Assembly (NCBI GenBank): GCA_013151535.1
Contig: JAADIC010000370.1
Coordinates: 1-18,137, forward strand
Source: Alphaproteobacteria bacterium
GTDB lineage: Bacteria; Pseudomonadota; Alphaproteobacteria; Rhodobacterales; Rhodobacteraceae
Length of the DNA: 18,137 bases
Reading direction: 5' to 3'
Part shown: piece after piece, positions 1 to 7,568 of the stretch
Layout of the letters: every line of letters begins with the position of its first letter
Position numbering within the stretch: position 1 is the first letter of the stretch
Position numbers and translations under genes: made by a program
Notes under the pieces: generated by a model
Told to the model about the DNA's origin: nothing
Seen by the model: only the letters and a program-made list of their open reading frames with translations
Database searches by the model: none

Positions 1-113
1 ACGCCAGCAATGTTTACGATTACGGCCCCGATCTGGCCGAGGTTGTGGCCGATTATCTGGCTGCGAGCCAAGGCTATCAGGCCTATACCGACGGGCGGAT
101 TGCCCAGAAGTAA
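1..113 (+). CDS. C-terminal tail of an unidentified protein (partial at window edge)
   Basis: An open frame enters from the left edge (first full codon at position 3) and ends with TAA at 111-113. The 36 visible residues end in DGRIAQK, preceded by a helix-like DLAEVVADYLAAS. Nothing visible identifies the family. An intrinsic terminator starts 21 bases after the stop, so this is the last gene of its transcript. Codon use is ordinary for the region. Confidence 0.6.
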   Translation, partial: ASNVYDYGPDLAEVVADYLAASQGYQAYTDGRIAQK

Positions 114-134
114 GTAAGTTTTGAAATTGACAGA

Positions 135-166
135 GGGGCGGGGCCTGTATGGCCGCGCCCCTTTTT
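135..166 (+). terminator. Rho-independent terminator
   Basis: GGGGCGGGGCC (135-145) pairs with GGCCGCGCCCC (151-161) with one mismatch. The loop is TGTAT and a run of five T follows (162-166). It closes the transcript of the partial gene. It also shows that the long open frame reaching back to 121 does not start there, because its first codons are this hairpin. Confidence 0.85.
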
Positions 167-294
167 CGTGGGATTGGAAAGTCTTTCCCGAAAGATATTG
201 CGGTGGAATAATCTTGGTAAAATTATTCGGACGTCTCTGGCCGATGGGACTTGGCTTGCTTGCAATGGCCCTTCGATTTCGCCTTAATGATCGC

Positions 295-1269
295 ATGGGA
301 TGTGCGCGCCGGATAAAATCGCTGAAGCCGCTTTTGTTGGCGTTGATTGTTCTGTTCAACCCGCTGCAATTTGCGAAAGCCCAGCAAATCGCGGGCCAGT
401 TTGATCCGGCTTTTGAAACCGCACTGGCGCTGTGGCTGGATGACGACGAAGAAACCGCCCTGCCGGCCCTTGCCGGATTGGCGCGGGAAGGTAACATTGC
501 GGCGCGGGTGCTGCTGGGGATGATCGACAAACACAGCGCGTTGCAGGGGCCTTGGGTGTCACTGCTGCCCAAAGGCGAACGGGTTGCGCTGCTGCGCACT
601 GACGGGGGCCTGTCCGGCACCAGTTGGCTGCGTCGGGTTGGCGATGTTCCGGCGGTGAAGCTGTGGCTGGATATTCTGGACAGCAAGGCCGATGTGGCCG
701 CCGCGCTGGCCTTTGCCGATATGGGTGAGGCGCGGTTGTTGCGGGCCGGTCTGATCGCGCTTGAGGCGCGCCAGCATACCGGTTTTGAGGCTTTTCAAAA
801 CGACCCGCGCTATCCGGGCGAGCTGCGCTATCTGATCTGGCGGGAATGGCAGAAGGATGGCGAGACGCTTGTTCTGGATCGGGCGCTGTCAAAACTGCCC
901 AAGGGTGATCCACAGCGCCGGATCATCCAGCAGGATGCACCGCAGGGCCGCGTTGAAAGCTGGCTTTTGGCGACGAAACTGGCACCCTCACTTCAGACCT
1001 TGTGCCGGGCCGGGTGCGCGGACAGCCTGCCGTCCTGTTTGCGCGCCGGATACCAGACCATGGGCGGTTATCGCCGCTTTGCCACTTTGGGCACGCCTCT
1101 GGCCAGCCTGATCCCCGAGGCGCGTTTTGCGGCCAGTGCGCGCGGGCAGGCCAGCGTTTTGCGCCGTGGCCTGCTTTATGCGTTTCTGACCGAGGAGCGG
1201 TTGCAGCCGATTGCCGAAACAGACGCCTGCTTCGCCAATTTGCTGGCGCAAGAGGGCCAGAAGTTCTGA
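295..1269 (+). CDS. Exported protein of unknown function with possible Sel1/TPR-like repeat
   Basis: Function not recognised. The ATG at 295 is chosen because it gives a standard secretory signal: basic start MGCARRIKSLK, hydrophobic core LLLALIVL, and a probable cut after AKA at residue 29. That gives 324 residues. Other in-frame ATGs at 244 and 265 would only lengthen the basic leader, and the frame upstream overlaps a terminator. The first 50 mature residues (ALWLDDDEETALPALAGLA, then GNIAARVLLG) resemble a Sel1/TPR helix pair, a protein-interaction fold. A later cluster LCRAGCADSLPSC holds three cysteines that could form disulfides in the periplasm. It is convergent with the cytochrome operon, 19 bases away. 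The family assignment is a guess; export is well supported. Confidence 0.7.
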   Translation: MGCARRIKSLKPLLLALIVLFNPLQFAKAQQIAGQFDPAFETALALWLDDDEETALPALAGLAREGNIAARVLLGMIDKHSALQGPWVSLLPKGERVALLRTDGGLSGTSWLRRVGDVPAVKLWLDILDSKADVAAALAFADMGEARLLRAGLIALEARQHTGFEAFQNDPRYPGELRYLIWREWQKDGETLVLDRALSKLPKGDPQRRIIQQDAPQGRVESWLLATKLAPSLQTLCRAGCADSLPSCLRAGYQTMGGYRRFATLGTPLASLIPEARFAASARGQASVLRRGLLYAFLTEERLQPIAETDACFANLLAQEGQKF

Positions 1270-1288
1270 CGGCCCGCCGGTTTCGCGA

Positions 1289-1768
1289 TCAATCGCCGTA
1301 ATTGCCGCGTTCGGCCCCCTTGTGACAGGCGGCGCAATTGGAGATCGAGCCGATATTCGGGTTGGCCTTGGCCTGTGCCAAACGCCGCGAGCCGTGCTCG
1401 TTGCGAAACCACGGCAGCTCGGAAATGCGCAACGGGGCCACGTCTTGCGGGATTTTTCGCAGCCAGCGCGGGTCGCGCCCGTTACGATCTGCGGCGGTGG
1501 CCACCAGATAGGATTCGATCTCGGCGCGCGCCGCCTCGCTCAGGCTGGCGTCTTCGCCAAAGTGGTTGGGCAGATCAGCCATGATCGCTTTCCACGAGCG
1601 GATCGGCAAAAAACCCGACTGATAGGCCATGTGACAGGCAGAACATTCCGTGGCCGTCAACTCGGCGGCGGTTTTGGGCACCAGGGTCTGGCTGGCTGCC
1701 ATCACCGGGGCGACGAGGATCAGGCTGCCGATGGTCAGGCTGGTGATAATCTTGCGAAACTGGGTCAT
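1289..1768 (-). CDS. Dihaem cytochrome c (DHC family), periplasmic
   Basis: A 159-residue secreted dihaem c-type cytochrome. After the signal peptide (cleavage probably after VMA, residue 24) come two haem-binding motifs, CSACH (Cys42, Cys45, His46) and CAACH (Cys145, Cys148, His149). Between them lies the DHC signature around LPNHFGEDASL (residues 66-76). In Rhodobacter sphaeroides DHC is the electron donor to the haem protein SHP, and here shp lies directly upstream in the same operon (21-base gap). The start has a good ribosome site (AAGGAA, minus strand). A second DHC domain is fused to the cytochrome b561 encoded upstream, so this free-standing copy is a paralogue that may relay electrons between the membrane protein and SHP. 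The family call is firm; its partner is inferred from neighbours. Confidence 0.9.
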   Translation of the reverse strand: MTQFRKIITSLTIGSLILVAPVMAASQTLVPKTAAELTATECSACHMAYQSGFLPIRSWKAIMADLPNHFGEDASLSEAARAEIESYLVATAADRNGRDPRWLRKIPQDVAPLRISELPWFRNEHGSRRLAQAKANPNIGSISNCAACHKGAERGNYGD

Positions 1769-1789
1769 GAGAAATTCCTTATTTCGGGG

Positions 1790-2227
1790 TTAAATGCTGG
1801 AGAGATAGGTCAGGATTTCGCCTTTTTCGGTGGTGGTGCATTCGCGACCAACCACAGAATTACAGTTGCGGCGGAACCATTTGGCCAGTTTTTCGGGGTC
1901 GATGAACCGGGTTGGATTGGCGGAAACCGCCATCGGTTCAATCGGCTTGCCGACCCGGGTCTTGCCCATGGCGCGCGGGTTCTTGGTGTGACAGGTGGTG
2001 CAGGACGTGGTCTCGGGCTTGCCGCCGGTGTGAGTGCCCTGAAAGAACGCCTCGCCGTTTTTGGCGGAAAAGCTGGCGACCCCGGCCTCGGCCGCCAGTT
2101 TGGCGATGACGGCGTCTTGTTTGGGGCCGGCATTGGCCGGGCTGAAGGCGGCGATCAGGGCAAAGAACCCCGCGACAAGTGCGACGCTCAGCAATAAAGC
2201 GTCCTGGCTTCGGGTTTTTCTAATCAT
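1790..2227 (-). CDS. shp: Cytochrome SHP-like haem protein (DUF1924), Asn-ligand type
   Basis: A 145-residue exported monohaem cytochrome c. A signal anchor or peptide (residues 11-33, ending ANA) precedes one haem motif CTTCH (Cys76, Cys79, His80) and the C-terminal motif RNCNSVVGREC. In the characterised R. sphaeroides SHP the Asn before the first Cys of this motif (Asn88) is a displaceable sixth haem ligand, and the two Cys (89 and 97) form a disulfide. Here Asn121, Cys122 and Cys130 have the same 8-residue Cys spacing. SHP binds small ligands such as oxygen and nitric oxide, and its physiological role is not settled. AGGAG lies 7 bases before the ATG. The gene sits between b561-DHC and DHC, the full electron path expected for SHP. 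Confidence 0.92.
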   Translation of the reverse strand: MIRKTRSQDALLLSVALVAGFFALIAAFSPANAGPKQDAVIAKLAAEAGVASFSAKNGEAFFQGTHTGGKPETTSCTTCHTKNPRAMGKTRVGKPIEPMAVSANPTRFIDPEKLAKWFRRNCNSVVGRECTTTEKGEILTYLSSI

Positions 2228-2243
2228 GAGAGAGGCTCCTGCT

Positions 2244-3398
2244 CTAGTTGTTTGCGGTTTTTGTTTCAGGTTTCAGGGCGGCGGGAATGTCGATATTGCC
2301 GGGGTAGAACGCGCCGCTGTCAGCGTCGCTGTGGCAGGCCGCGCAGTTCGAGCGGCTATAGATCGGGGCGCGTTTGAAGGTGGCGTCGTCAATCGGATCA
2401 TGGGTGGCCAGCCAGAACGGGGTTTTGGTCAGCATGATCGGGTTGGCGGGATCGACCCGGGCCAGCACCCGGGCCGGTTTGGTATCGACCGTGTCGGCGG
2501 AATTGGCGATCAGCCAATCGGTCAGTTCGCGGGTGGTGGTGCGGCCAAGGCTGGCATCCTCGCCGAAATGATCGGGCAGGGTCTGCATCAGTTGCGTCCA
2601 GTTTTCGCCCGGCATCAGGCTGGGCGGAAAGGCCATGTGGCAGGCCGAACATTCATCGGCATAAACCGCGTTGACCGGCGGCTTGGCGGCCCCAAAACCC
2701 GGGCGCGCGGCAAGCGTAACCCCGCCCCAAAGGCTAAGGCCGAGACCGCCCAGAATGGCGATGCTGGCCAATATCGGCAGGGCGTGGCCCTGTGGGGTGA
2801 CATGATCGCCCGGGCGCGATTGCTTTTGGCCCGTGAGCATGGATTTTGGCAGGTTTTCGCGGGTGCGCCAGCTTTCATAGAGCGCCCCCGCCACATGCAG
2901 GATCACCAGCGTCAGCAGGATATTGGCGAAAGCGCCGTGCAGATCCGCCATCAGCCGCGCGGTGTCATAGGAAAACAGAAAGGCCAGCGGGCCGGTTTTG
3001 AATTCACCGCCAAGCTGCACTGCGCCGCTGAGGCCAAGCGCCAGAATGGTGCCAATCAACCCGAGGATCATCAACGCCCCCAAAGGGTTATGGCCAATAT
3101 GGCGCGGTGCGGTTCCGCTGCGCAGCTCGTTCAGATGGAGGCGCAGCGTGGCCGGGCCCGGCACGAAGTTTTTGAACCGGGCATAGGCGCTGCCGAGAAA
3201 TCCCCAGACCAGCCGCGCGAAGATCAAAGCCCCCGCCGCCGCCCCGGCCCAGATATGGATATCAAGCCATGTGGCCCCCAGCAAAAAGCCGGTTAGGCCT
3301 GCAACGGATACCGCCAACACCAGCGACCAGTGGAACACCCGTATGAAGATGTCCCAGACCGGGATGAGGGGGAAGAATGTTTCAGTCTTGGTCGACAC
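2244..3398 (-). CDS. Cytochrome b561 fused to a dihaem cytochrome c (DHC) domain
   Basis: A 384-residue membrane protein made of two parts. Residues 10-180 are a Ni-hydrogenase/b561-type cytochrome b: the opening VWDIFIRVFHW with His24, then His48, His154 and His168 in helices, consistent with two b haems. Helix 207-227 is a further membrane anchor. Residues 245-370 are a periplasmic DHC domain with CSACH (Cys250, Cys253, His254), HFGEDASL, and CAACH (Cys352, Cys355, His356). It would take electrons from quinol and pass them to c haems for SHP. The start is GTG; no in-frame ATG lies near, and the ribosome site is weak, so the start is less certain than the family. It is the first gene of the minus-strand operon (16-base gap to shp). 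In R. sphaeroides the cytochrome b and DHC are separate genes, so the fusion is worth noting. Confidence 0.9.
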   Translation of the reverse strand: MSTKTETFFPLIPVWDIFIRVFHWSLVLAVSVAGLTGFLLGATWLDIHIWAGAAAGALIFARLVWGFLGSAYARFKNFVPGPATLRLHLNELRSGTAPRHIGHNPLGALMILGLIGTILALGLSGAVQLGGEFKTGPLAFLFSYDTARLMADLHGAFANILLTLVILHVAGALYESWRTRENLPKSMLTGQKQSRPGDHVTPQGHALPILASIAILGGLGLSLWGGVTLAARPGFGAAKPPVNAVYADECSACHMAFPPSLMPGENWTQLMQTLPDHFGEDASLGRTTTRELTDWLIANSADTVDTKPARVLARVDPANPIMLTKTPFWLATHDPIDDATFKRAPIYSRSNCAACHSDADSGAFYPGNIDIPAALKPETKTANN

Positions 3399-3682
3399 TG
3401 TGATGGCATCCGTTGCAGGTTTCGGTGATCTGCATAAAGCGATGTTTTACCCGCAATAAAATTAACCGCAGGTATAAGATTGCCAGATTTAGCCGGGCAT
3501 AAACCAAAGTTTAGGGCGGTTTGTATGGAATTTTTGTGACGATTCCCTAGCGAAGCCTGTTTCGCGTGTTTGCGCGGGCGTGCAGCTTAAAAAACCGCCC
3601 AAAGCCTTGACATCCCGCCGTCAAACGCGTGTATCCCTCGGGATTGATTTGACATGGTTTGACCGCCCGAAGGGATGACACG
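3399..3682. promoter_or_regulatory. Divergent intergenic region between cytochrome operon and aspS
   Basis: This 283-base spacer must carry promoters for both directions. Toward aspS, TTGACA at 3607-3612 with TGTATC 17 bases later (3630-3635) is a possible sigma-70 pair, but the -10 is poor. GAAGGGATG ahead of the ATG at 3683 serves as ribosome site. Toward the cytochrome operon the region 3440-3500 is AT-rich, but no convincing promoter or FNR-type box was seen. No gene is visible in it. Confidence 0.4.
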
Positions 3683-5698
3683 ATGCACGCCTACCGCAGC
3701 CATAAATGCGCCGATCTTAATGCCAGTAATGTCGGGGAGGATGTGCGCCTGTCCGGCTGGGTGCATCGGGTGCGCGATCATGGCGGGGTGTTGTTCATCG
3801 ATCTGCGCGATCACTATGGCATCACGCAGGTTCTGGCCGACAGTGACAGCCCGGTGTTTCACGCGTTGGAAAAGGTGCGCTCGGAATGGGTGATCCGCAT
3901 TGACGGTGTGGTCAAGGCGCGGGGCGAGGGTTTGAACAATCCAAACATCCCCACTGGCGAGATCGAGATTTATATTCGCGATATGGAGGTGCTGGGGGCT
4001 TCCGAGGAACTGCCGTTACAGGTGTTTGGCGAGCCGGATTTTCCCGAGGAAACCCGCCTGAAATACCGGTTTTTGGACTTGCGGCGCGAAAGCCTGCACA
4101 ACCGGATGATGTTGCGCTCCAACGTGGTGTCCAGCATTCGCCACCGTATGGCTGATGCTGGGTTTAACGAGTTTCAAACGCCGATTATTACCGCCTCCAG
4201 CCCTGAAGGGGCGCGGGATTTTCTGGTGCCGTCGCGGCTGCATCCCGGCAAGTTCTACGCGCTGCCGCAGGCGCCGCAACAGTTCAAACAGATGATGATG
4301 GTGGCGGGGTTTGACAAATATTTCCAGATCGCGCCGTGCTTTCGCGATGAAGACCCGCGTGCCGATCGCTCCCCGACCGACTTTTACCAGTTGGATATGG
4401 AGATGTCGTTTGTCACCCAGCAGGACGTGTTTGACACCATTGAGCCGGTGATTTTGGATATTTTTGAAGAGTTTGGCGGCGGCAAGGTTGTGAACCGCGA
4501 CATTCCACAGATTTCCTACAAGGATGCGGCGCTTTTGTATGGCTCGGACAAGCCGGACCTTAGGAACCCGATCAAGATGCAGATCGTGTCCGAGCATTTT
4601 GCGGGCTCGGGCTTCAAGATTTTTGCCTCATTGCTGGAGCAAGAGGGTACACAAGTGCGCGCCATTCCAGCCCCCAAAGGTGGCTCGCGCAAATTCTGTG
4701 ATCGGATGAACAAGTTTGCGCAGGGCGAAGGTCTGCCGGGGATGGGGTATATTTTCTGGCGTAAACGGGAGGGTTTTGAACCAAGTCGTTTTGAAGAATC
4801 AATGATGTCCTTGTTTGGAATCGGCGGAGGAATCTATTCGCTAATGAAGGGGAATGACGAGGGTTTCAAAAAGTTTTCAAGGATTATTAAAGACTTTTCT
4901 CCCCCCATTCCAATAAGTGATGAAAAGAAATCAGATATCCTAGAGAGAATTGGAAATTGCCGCGACCGCAATGATTATGAGAGAGCTGAATTTTTGTTCC
5001 AAGCGTATTTTGGAGAACACGAAGCGGCTGGCCCGCTGGCCAAGAACATTGGCCCCGAACGGACCGAAGCCATTCGTCAGCAGTTGGGCCTTGAGGTCGG
5101 GGACGCGGCGTTCTTCCTTGGTGGCAAACCGAAGTCTTTTGAGGCGGTCGCAGGTCGTGCCCGTAATATTATCGGTAAAGAGCTGGGTCTGACCGATCAG
5201 AACGCCTTTGAATTTTGCTGGGTCGTCGATTTTCCGATTTTCGAGAAAGACGCGGAAAGCGGGCGGATCGATTTTGAACATAACCCGTTTTCCATGCCGC
5301 AAGGCGGGATGGAGGCGCTTGCGGGCGACCCACTTGAAGTGCTGGGCTATCAGTATGATCTGGCTTGCAATGGCTATGAGTTGGTCTCGGGTGCGATCCG
5401 AAATCATAAGCTCGAAATCATGTATAAGGCCTTTGGAATTGCCGGTTATGACGAGGCCGAGGTTGAAAAACGCTTTGGCGGCATGGTCAAGGCGTTCAAA
5501 TATGGCGCGCCGCCGCATGGGGGTTGTGCGGCCGGTATCGACCGGATCGTGATGCTGCTGGCGGATGAGGATAACATCCGCGAGGTCATCATGTTCCCGA
5601 TGAACCAACGTGCCGAAGATTTGATGATGGAAGCACCAAGCGAGGCCACCAACGAGCAGTTGCGCGAGCTTGGCCTGCGGATCATTCCGCAGGATTGA
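3683..5698 (+). CDS. aspS: Aspartyl-tRNA synthetase with an 86-residue insert in the GAD domain
   Basis: Charges tRNA with aspartate in the cytoplasm. Domains in order: OB-fold anticodon domain (VRLSGWVHRVRDHGG, residues 21-35), class II core with motif 2 (FRDEDPRADRSPTDF, about 220), GAD domain, and motif 3 (GGCAAGIDRIVMLL, about 613). His33 in RDHGG matches His31 of non-discriminating AspRS enzymes, so the protein may also load tRNA-Asn for GatCAB; that is inference. The ATG at 3683 is preferred because MHAYRSHKC is the usual family start and AAGGG precedes it. Length is 671 residues, about 80 more than the usual ~590. The excess is a continuous block at 361-446 between GYIFWR and EAAGPLAKN, with quite different base composition. 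There is no stop and all class II motifs are intact, so the gene is probably functional. Confidence 0.97.
   Translation: MHAYRSHKCADLNASNVGEDVRLSGWVHRVRDHGGVLFIDLRDHYGITQVLADSDSPVFHALEKVRSEWVIRIDGVVKARGEGLNNPNIPTGEIEIYIRDMEVLGASEELPLQVFGEPDFPEETRLKYRFLDLRRESLHNRMMLRSNVVSSIRHRMADAGFNEFQTPIITASSPEGARDFLVPSRLHPGKFYALPQAPQQFKQMMMVAGFDKYFQIAPCFRDEDPRADRSPTDFYQLDMEMSFVTQQDVFDTIEPVILDIFEEFGGGKVVNRDIPQISYKDAALLYGSDKPDLRNPIKMQIVSEHFAGSGFKIFASLLEQEGTQVRAIPAPKGGSRKFCDRMNKFAQGEGLPGMGYIFWRKREGFEPSRFEESMMSLFGIGGGIYSLMKGNDEGFKKFSRIIKDFSPPIPISDEKKSDILERIGNCRDRNDYERAEFLFQAYFGEHEAAGPLAKNIGPERTEAIRQQLGLEVGDAAFFLGGKPKSFEAVAGRARNIIGKELGLTDQNAFEFCWVVDFPIFEKDAESGRIDFEHNPFSMPQGGMEALAGDPLEVLGYQYDLACNGYELVSGAIRNHKLEIMYKAFGIAGYDEAEVEKRFGGMVKAFKYGAPPHGGCAAGIDRIVMLLADEDNIREVIMFPMNQRAEDLMMEAPSEATNEQLRELGLRIIPQD
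4763..5020 (+). other. AT-rich in-frame insert within aspS
   Basis: Encodes residues 361-446 of AspRS, a block absent from the family as I know it. By hand count GC is about 40% (103 of 258), against roughly 60% on both sides. Codons change too: AGA, AGG, CTA, AAA, AAT and ATT appear where neighbours use CGC, CTG and GC-ending codons. The frame stays open for 86 codons. The peptide contains SMMSLFGIGGGIYSLM, then a charged helical part (DEKKSDILERIGNCRDRND). It lacks intein features (no Cys/Ser at the first position, no C-terminal His-Asn, too short). TATTTT occurs just outside the left end (4750-4755) and just inside the right end (5006-5011), a weak hint of a target duplication. Exact borders are uncertain by several residues. 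Confidence 0.75.
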
Positions 5699-6081
5699 GC
5701 GCCGCGACAGACATTCAAACGCTCATGCGGGTCATCAGTGACCGCGGCTCGAAATACGCGGTTTCGGGCGGGGTTTGTGTTGACAAAGACGCGGCCAAGG
5801 CGTTTTTGAGGGAACTCAAGCGGGGCAAGAAATTCGCCAAAGCGACCCATAATTCATGGGCTGTGGTATTTGCCGACGCTACGATCCTGAAAAGCGATGA
5901 TGGTGAAAGCGGGGCCGGAATGGCTATCGCGCGGGTGCTTGAAGGTGCGCATGCGCGTGATCTGATTGTGGTCGTGACCCGCTGGTATGGCGGCGTGCAT
6001 CTGGGCGGGGATCGCTTTCGCCATGTGAGCAATGCCACCCAGATGTTCCTGCGCCATTGGGCGAAATCACGCGCAAGTTGA
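5695..6081 (+). CDS. YigZ/IMPACT (UPF0029) family protein, short form
   Basis: A 128-residue cytoplasmic protein matching the N-terminal IMPACT fold: HNSWAVVF, then SDDGESGAGMAI, then VVVTRWYGGVHLGGDRFRHV, the family's signature order. It lacks the C-terminal ferredoxin-like domain found in full-length YigZ (about 200 residues). Proposed start is TTG at 5695, overlapping the aspS stop by three bases (TTGA), which suggests translational coupling. An ATG at 5725 is possible but would cut into the domain. IMPACT proteins in eukaryotes modulate translation through GCN2; the bacterial role is unclear, so its linkage to a tRNA synthetase is suggestive only. Confidence 0.85.
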   Translation: MSAATDIQTLMRVISDRGSKYAVSGGVCVDKDAAKAFLRELKRGKKFAKATHNSWAVVFADATILKSDDGESGAGMAIARVLEGAHARDLIVVVTRWYGGVHLGGDRFRHVSNATQMFLRHWAKSRAS

Positions 6082-6175
6082 GGAAATATCTAGGAGCGTG
6101 CTGATTTGCGGTCTATCCTGCGACAGAAATACCGGCCACAACCATAGTATCAAGACCAGTTTGTTGGAGTATTCC

Positions 6176-7555
6176 ATGGCCCCCTCGTTTCCGACCCTCG
6201 CCTCGATCCGGTATGGGTACGGCCTGTCACCGATCATTGCCCCACCGCAATCGGTTGAGGCGATGTTGGCCAGCCTCAACGGCCCCGATGTGATTGCCCG
6301 CGATCTGCCGATTGTCCCTTTCGCAATTCGTGCCGAGGAAGAGGTGGCCATGGGCAAGCTGCGCCGGGCACGGCGCAAAAACGTGGACGGGGCGCTGGCA
6401 AAACTGAAGGTTGCCAACCGGATTGCACAGGGCGAGCAGATGCGCGAATTGCGGGTCTCCCTGCTGCGCCCCGCCATTGCGACGGACGGCTTTCGCGAGC
6501 GTCTGGTGCGGTTCTGGGCCGATCATTTCACCGTCGCCGCCAAGGGCAAGGGGCTGCGCTATGTGACCACCGGTTATATCGAGGATGCGATCCGCCCGCT
6601 GGTGACCGGCAATTTTGGCGATATGCTACGTTCAACCGCCACCCATCCGGCGATGCTGGTTTATCTCGATCAAATCCAGTCTGTCGGGCCGAATTCCAAG
6701 ATCGGTAAAAAGATGGATCGCGGGTTGAACGAAAATCTGGCGCGCGAGATTATGGAATTGCATACGCTGGGGGTGGGTGGCTCCTATTCCCAAGCCGATG
6801 TTCGCCAGTTTGCCGAGCTGCTGACCGGGCTGTTTTACAATTACCGCAAGGGGTTCTCGTTCCGCCCCAACGCGGCGGAACCGGGGGCCGAGATCGTGCT
6901 TGGTAAAAGTTATGGCGGGTCGCGTGGCTCGCTTGAGGATGTTTACGCGGTGCTTGACGATCTGGCGCTTCACCCCGATACGGCGCGTCACATCGCGCGC
7001 AAGCTGGTGGTGCATTTTGTGTCTGACTTGCCTGATCCGAAACTGGTGGCGCATGTGGCGGCGGCGTTCATGGCCTCGGGCGGCGACTTGATGGCGGTCT
7101 ATGCGGCCCTGCTGGAGCATCCCGCCGCGTGGGAGAACCCCGGCAGCAAGGCCAAGCGGCCGTTTGATTTTCTGGCCTCGTCTTTGCGCGCGCTGGGGGT
7201 GGGCACAAATGGCGTCGGGGCCGATGTGGTGGCCGATTTATCGATCCGCAAAACCCGGCTCTATTTTCAAGCGCCCTTGCAGATCATGGGCCAACCGTGG
7301 TTGCAACCGCCCGGCCCAGATGGCTGGCCGGAAAATCTGGAGGACTGGATCACACCGCAAGGTCTGGCGGCGCGCATACAATGGGCGCTGGTGGCGGCTG
7401 GTCTTTTGGGCAACAACACCGACCCGACACGCTTTGCCGCCACCGCCCTTGGCGATGTGGCGGATGAAGAATTGCTGCGGGTCGTCGGGTTTGCCGAAAG
7501 CCGGGTTGAGGGCATTGCACTGGTGCTGGCCTCGCCCGAATTCAACCGTCGATAG
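6176..7555 (+). CDS. DUF1800 domain protein
   Basis: A 459-residue protein of the DUF1800 family, recognised by RLVRFWADHFTV (about 110-120) and the hallmark LNENLAREIMELHTLGVGG (about 185-205), followed by QADVRQFAELLTGL. Biochemical role unknown. The ATG at 6176 is supported by GGAG seven bases upstream, and MAPSFPTLASIRYGYGLSP is the usual family opening (an R..YG start). The frame extends further upstream into yigZ, but without family similarity. It is followed 13 bases later by a DUF1501 gene. The two families are very often adjacent, and in other bacteria they are thought to work together on an exported or surface process. No signal peptide is seen here. Confidence 0.92.
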   Translation: MAPSFPTLASIRYGYGLSPIIAPPQSVEAMLASLNGPDVIARDLPIVPFAIRAEEEVAMGKLRRARRKNVDGALAKLKVANRIAQGEQMRELRVSLLRPAIATDGFRERLVRFWADHFTVAAKGKGLRYVTTGYIEDAIRPLVTGNFGDMLRSTATHPAMLVYLDQIQSVGPNSKIGKKMDRGLNENLAREIMELHTLGVGGSYSQADVRQFAELLTGLFYNYRKGFSFRPNAAEPGAEIVLGKSYGGSRGSLEDVYAVLDDLALHPDTARHIARKLVVHFVSDLPDPKLVAHVAAAFMASGGDLMAVYAALLEHPAAWENPGSKAKRPFDFLASSLRALGVGTNGVGADVVADLSIRKTRLYFQAPLQIMGQPWLQPPGPDGWPENLEDWITPQGLAARIQWALVAAGLLGNNTDPTRFAATALGDVADEELLRVVGFAESRVEGIALVLASPEFNRR

Positions 7556-7568
7556 AGGGAGAGATATA

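Noticed and set aside
121..294. N-terminal extension of the exported protein back to TTG at 121
   Set aside because: Its first codons are an intrinsic terminator, and the ATG at 295 gives a proper signal peptide.
1211..3296. Long plus-strand open frames opposite the cytochrome genes (328 and 411 codons)
   Set aside because: Low-complexity Gly/Arg-rich shadows of the minus-strand cytochrome operon, which has CxxCH motifs and good starts.
4763..5020. Intein or group I intron inside aspS
   Set aside because: No intein splice residues and too short for one; a 258-base intron would not need to keep an open frame. Not fully excluded for RNA splicing, so kept as an alternative in the finding.
4016..5608. 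Minus-strand open frames opposite aspS
   Set aside because: No recognisable motif and fully inside a clear essential gene on the other strand.
7101..7568. N-terminal extension of the DUF1501 protein
   Set aside because: Overlaps the DUF1800 gene in another frame; the Tat signal at 7569 marks the real start.
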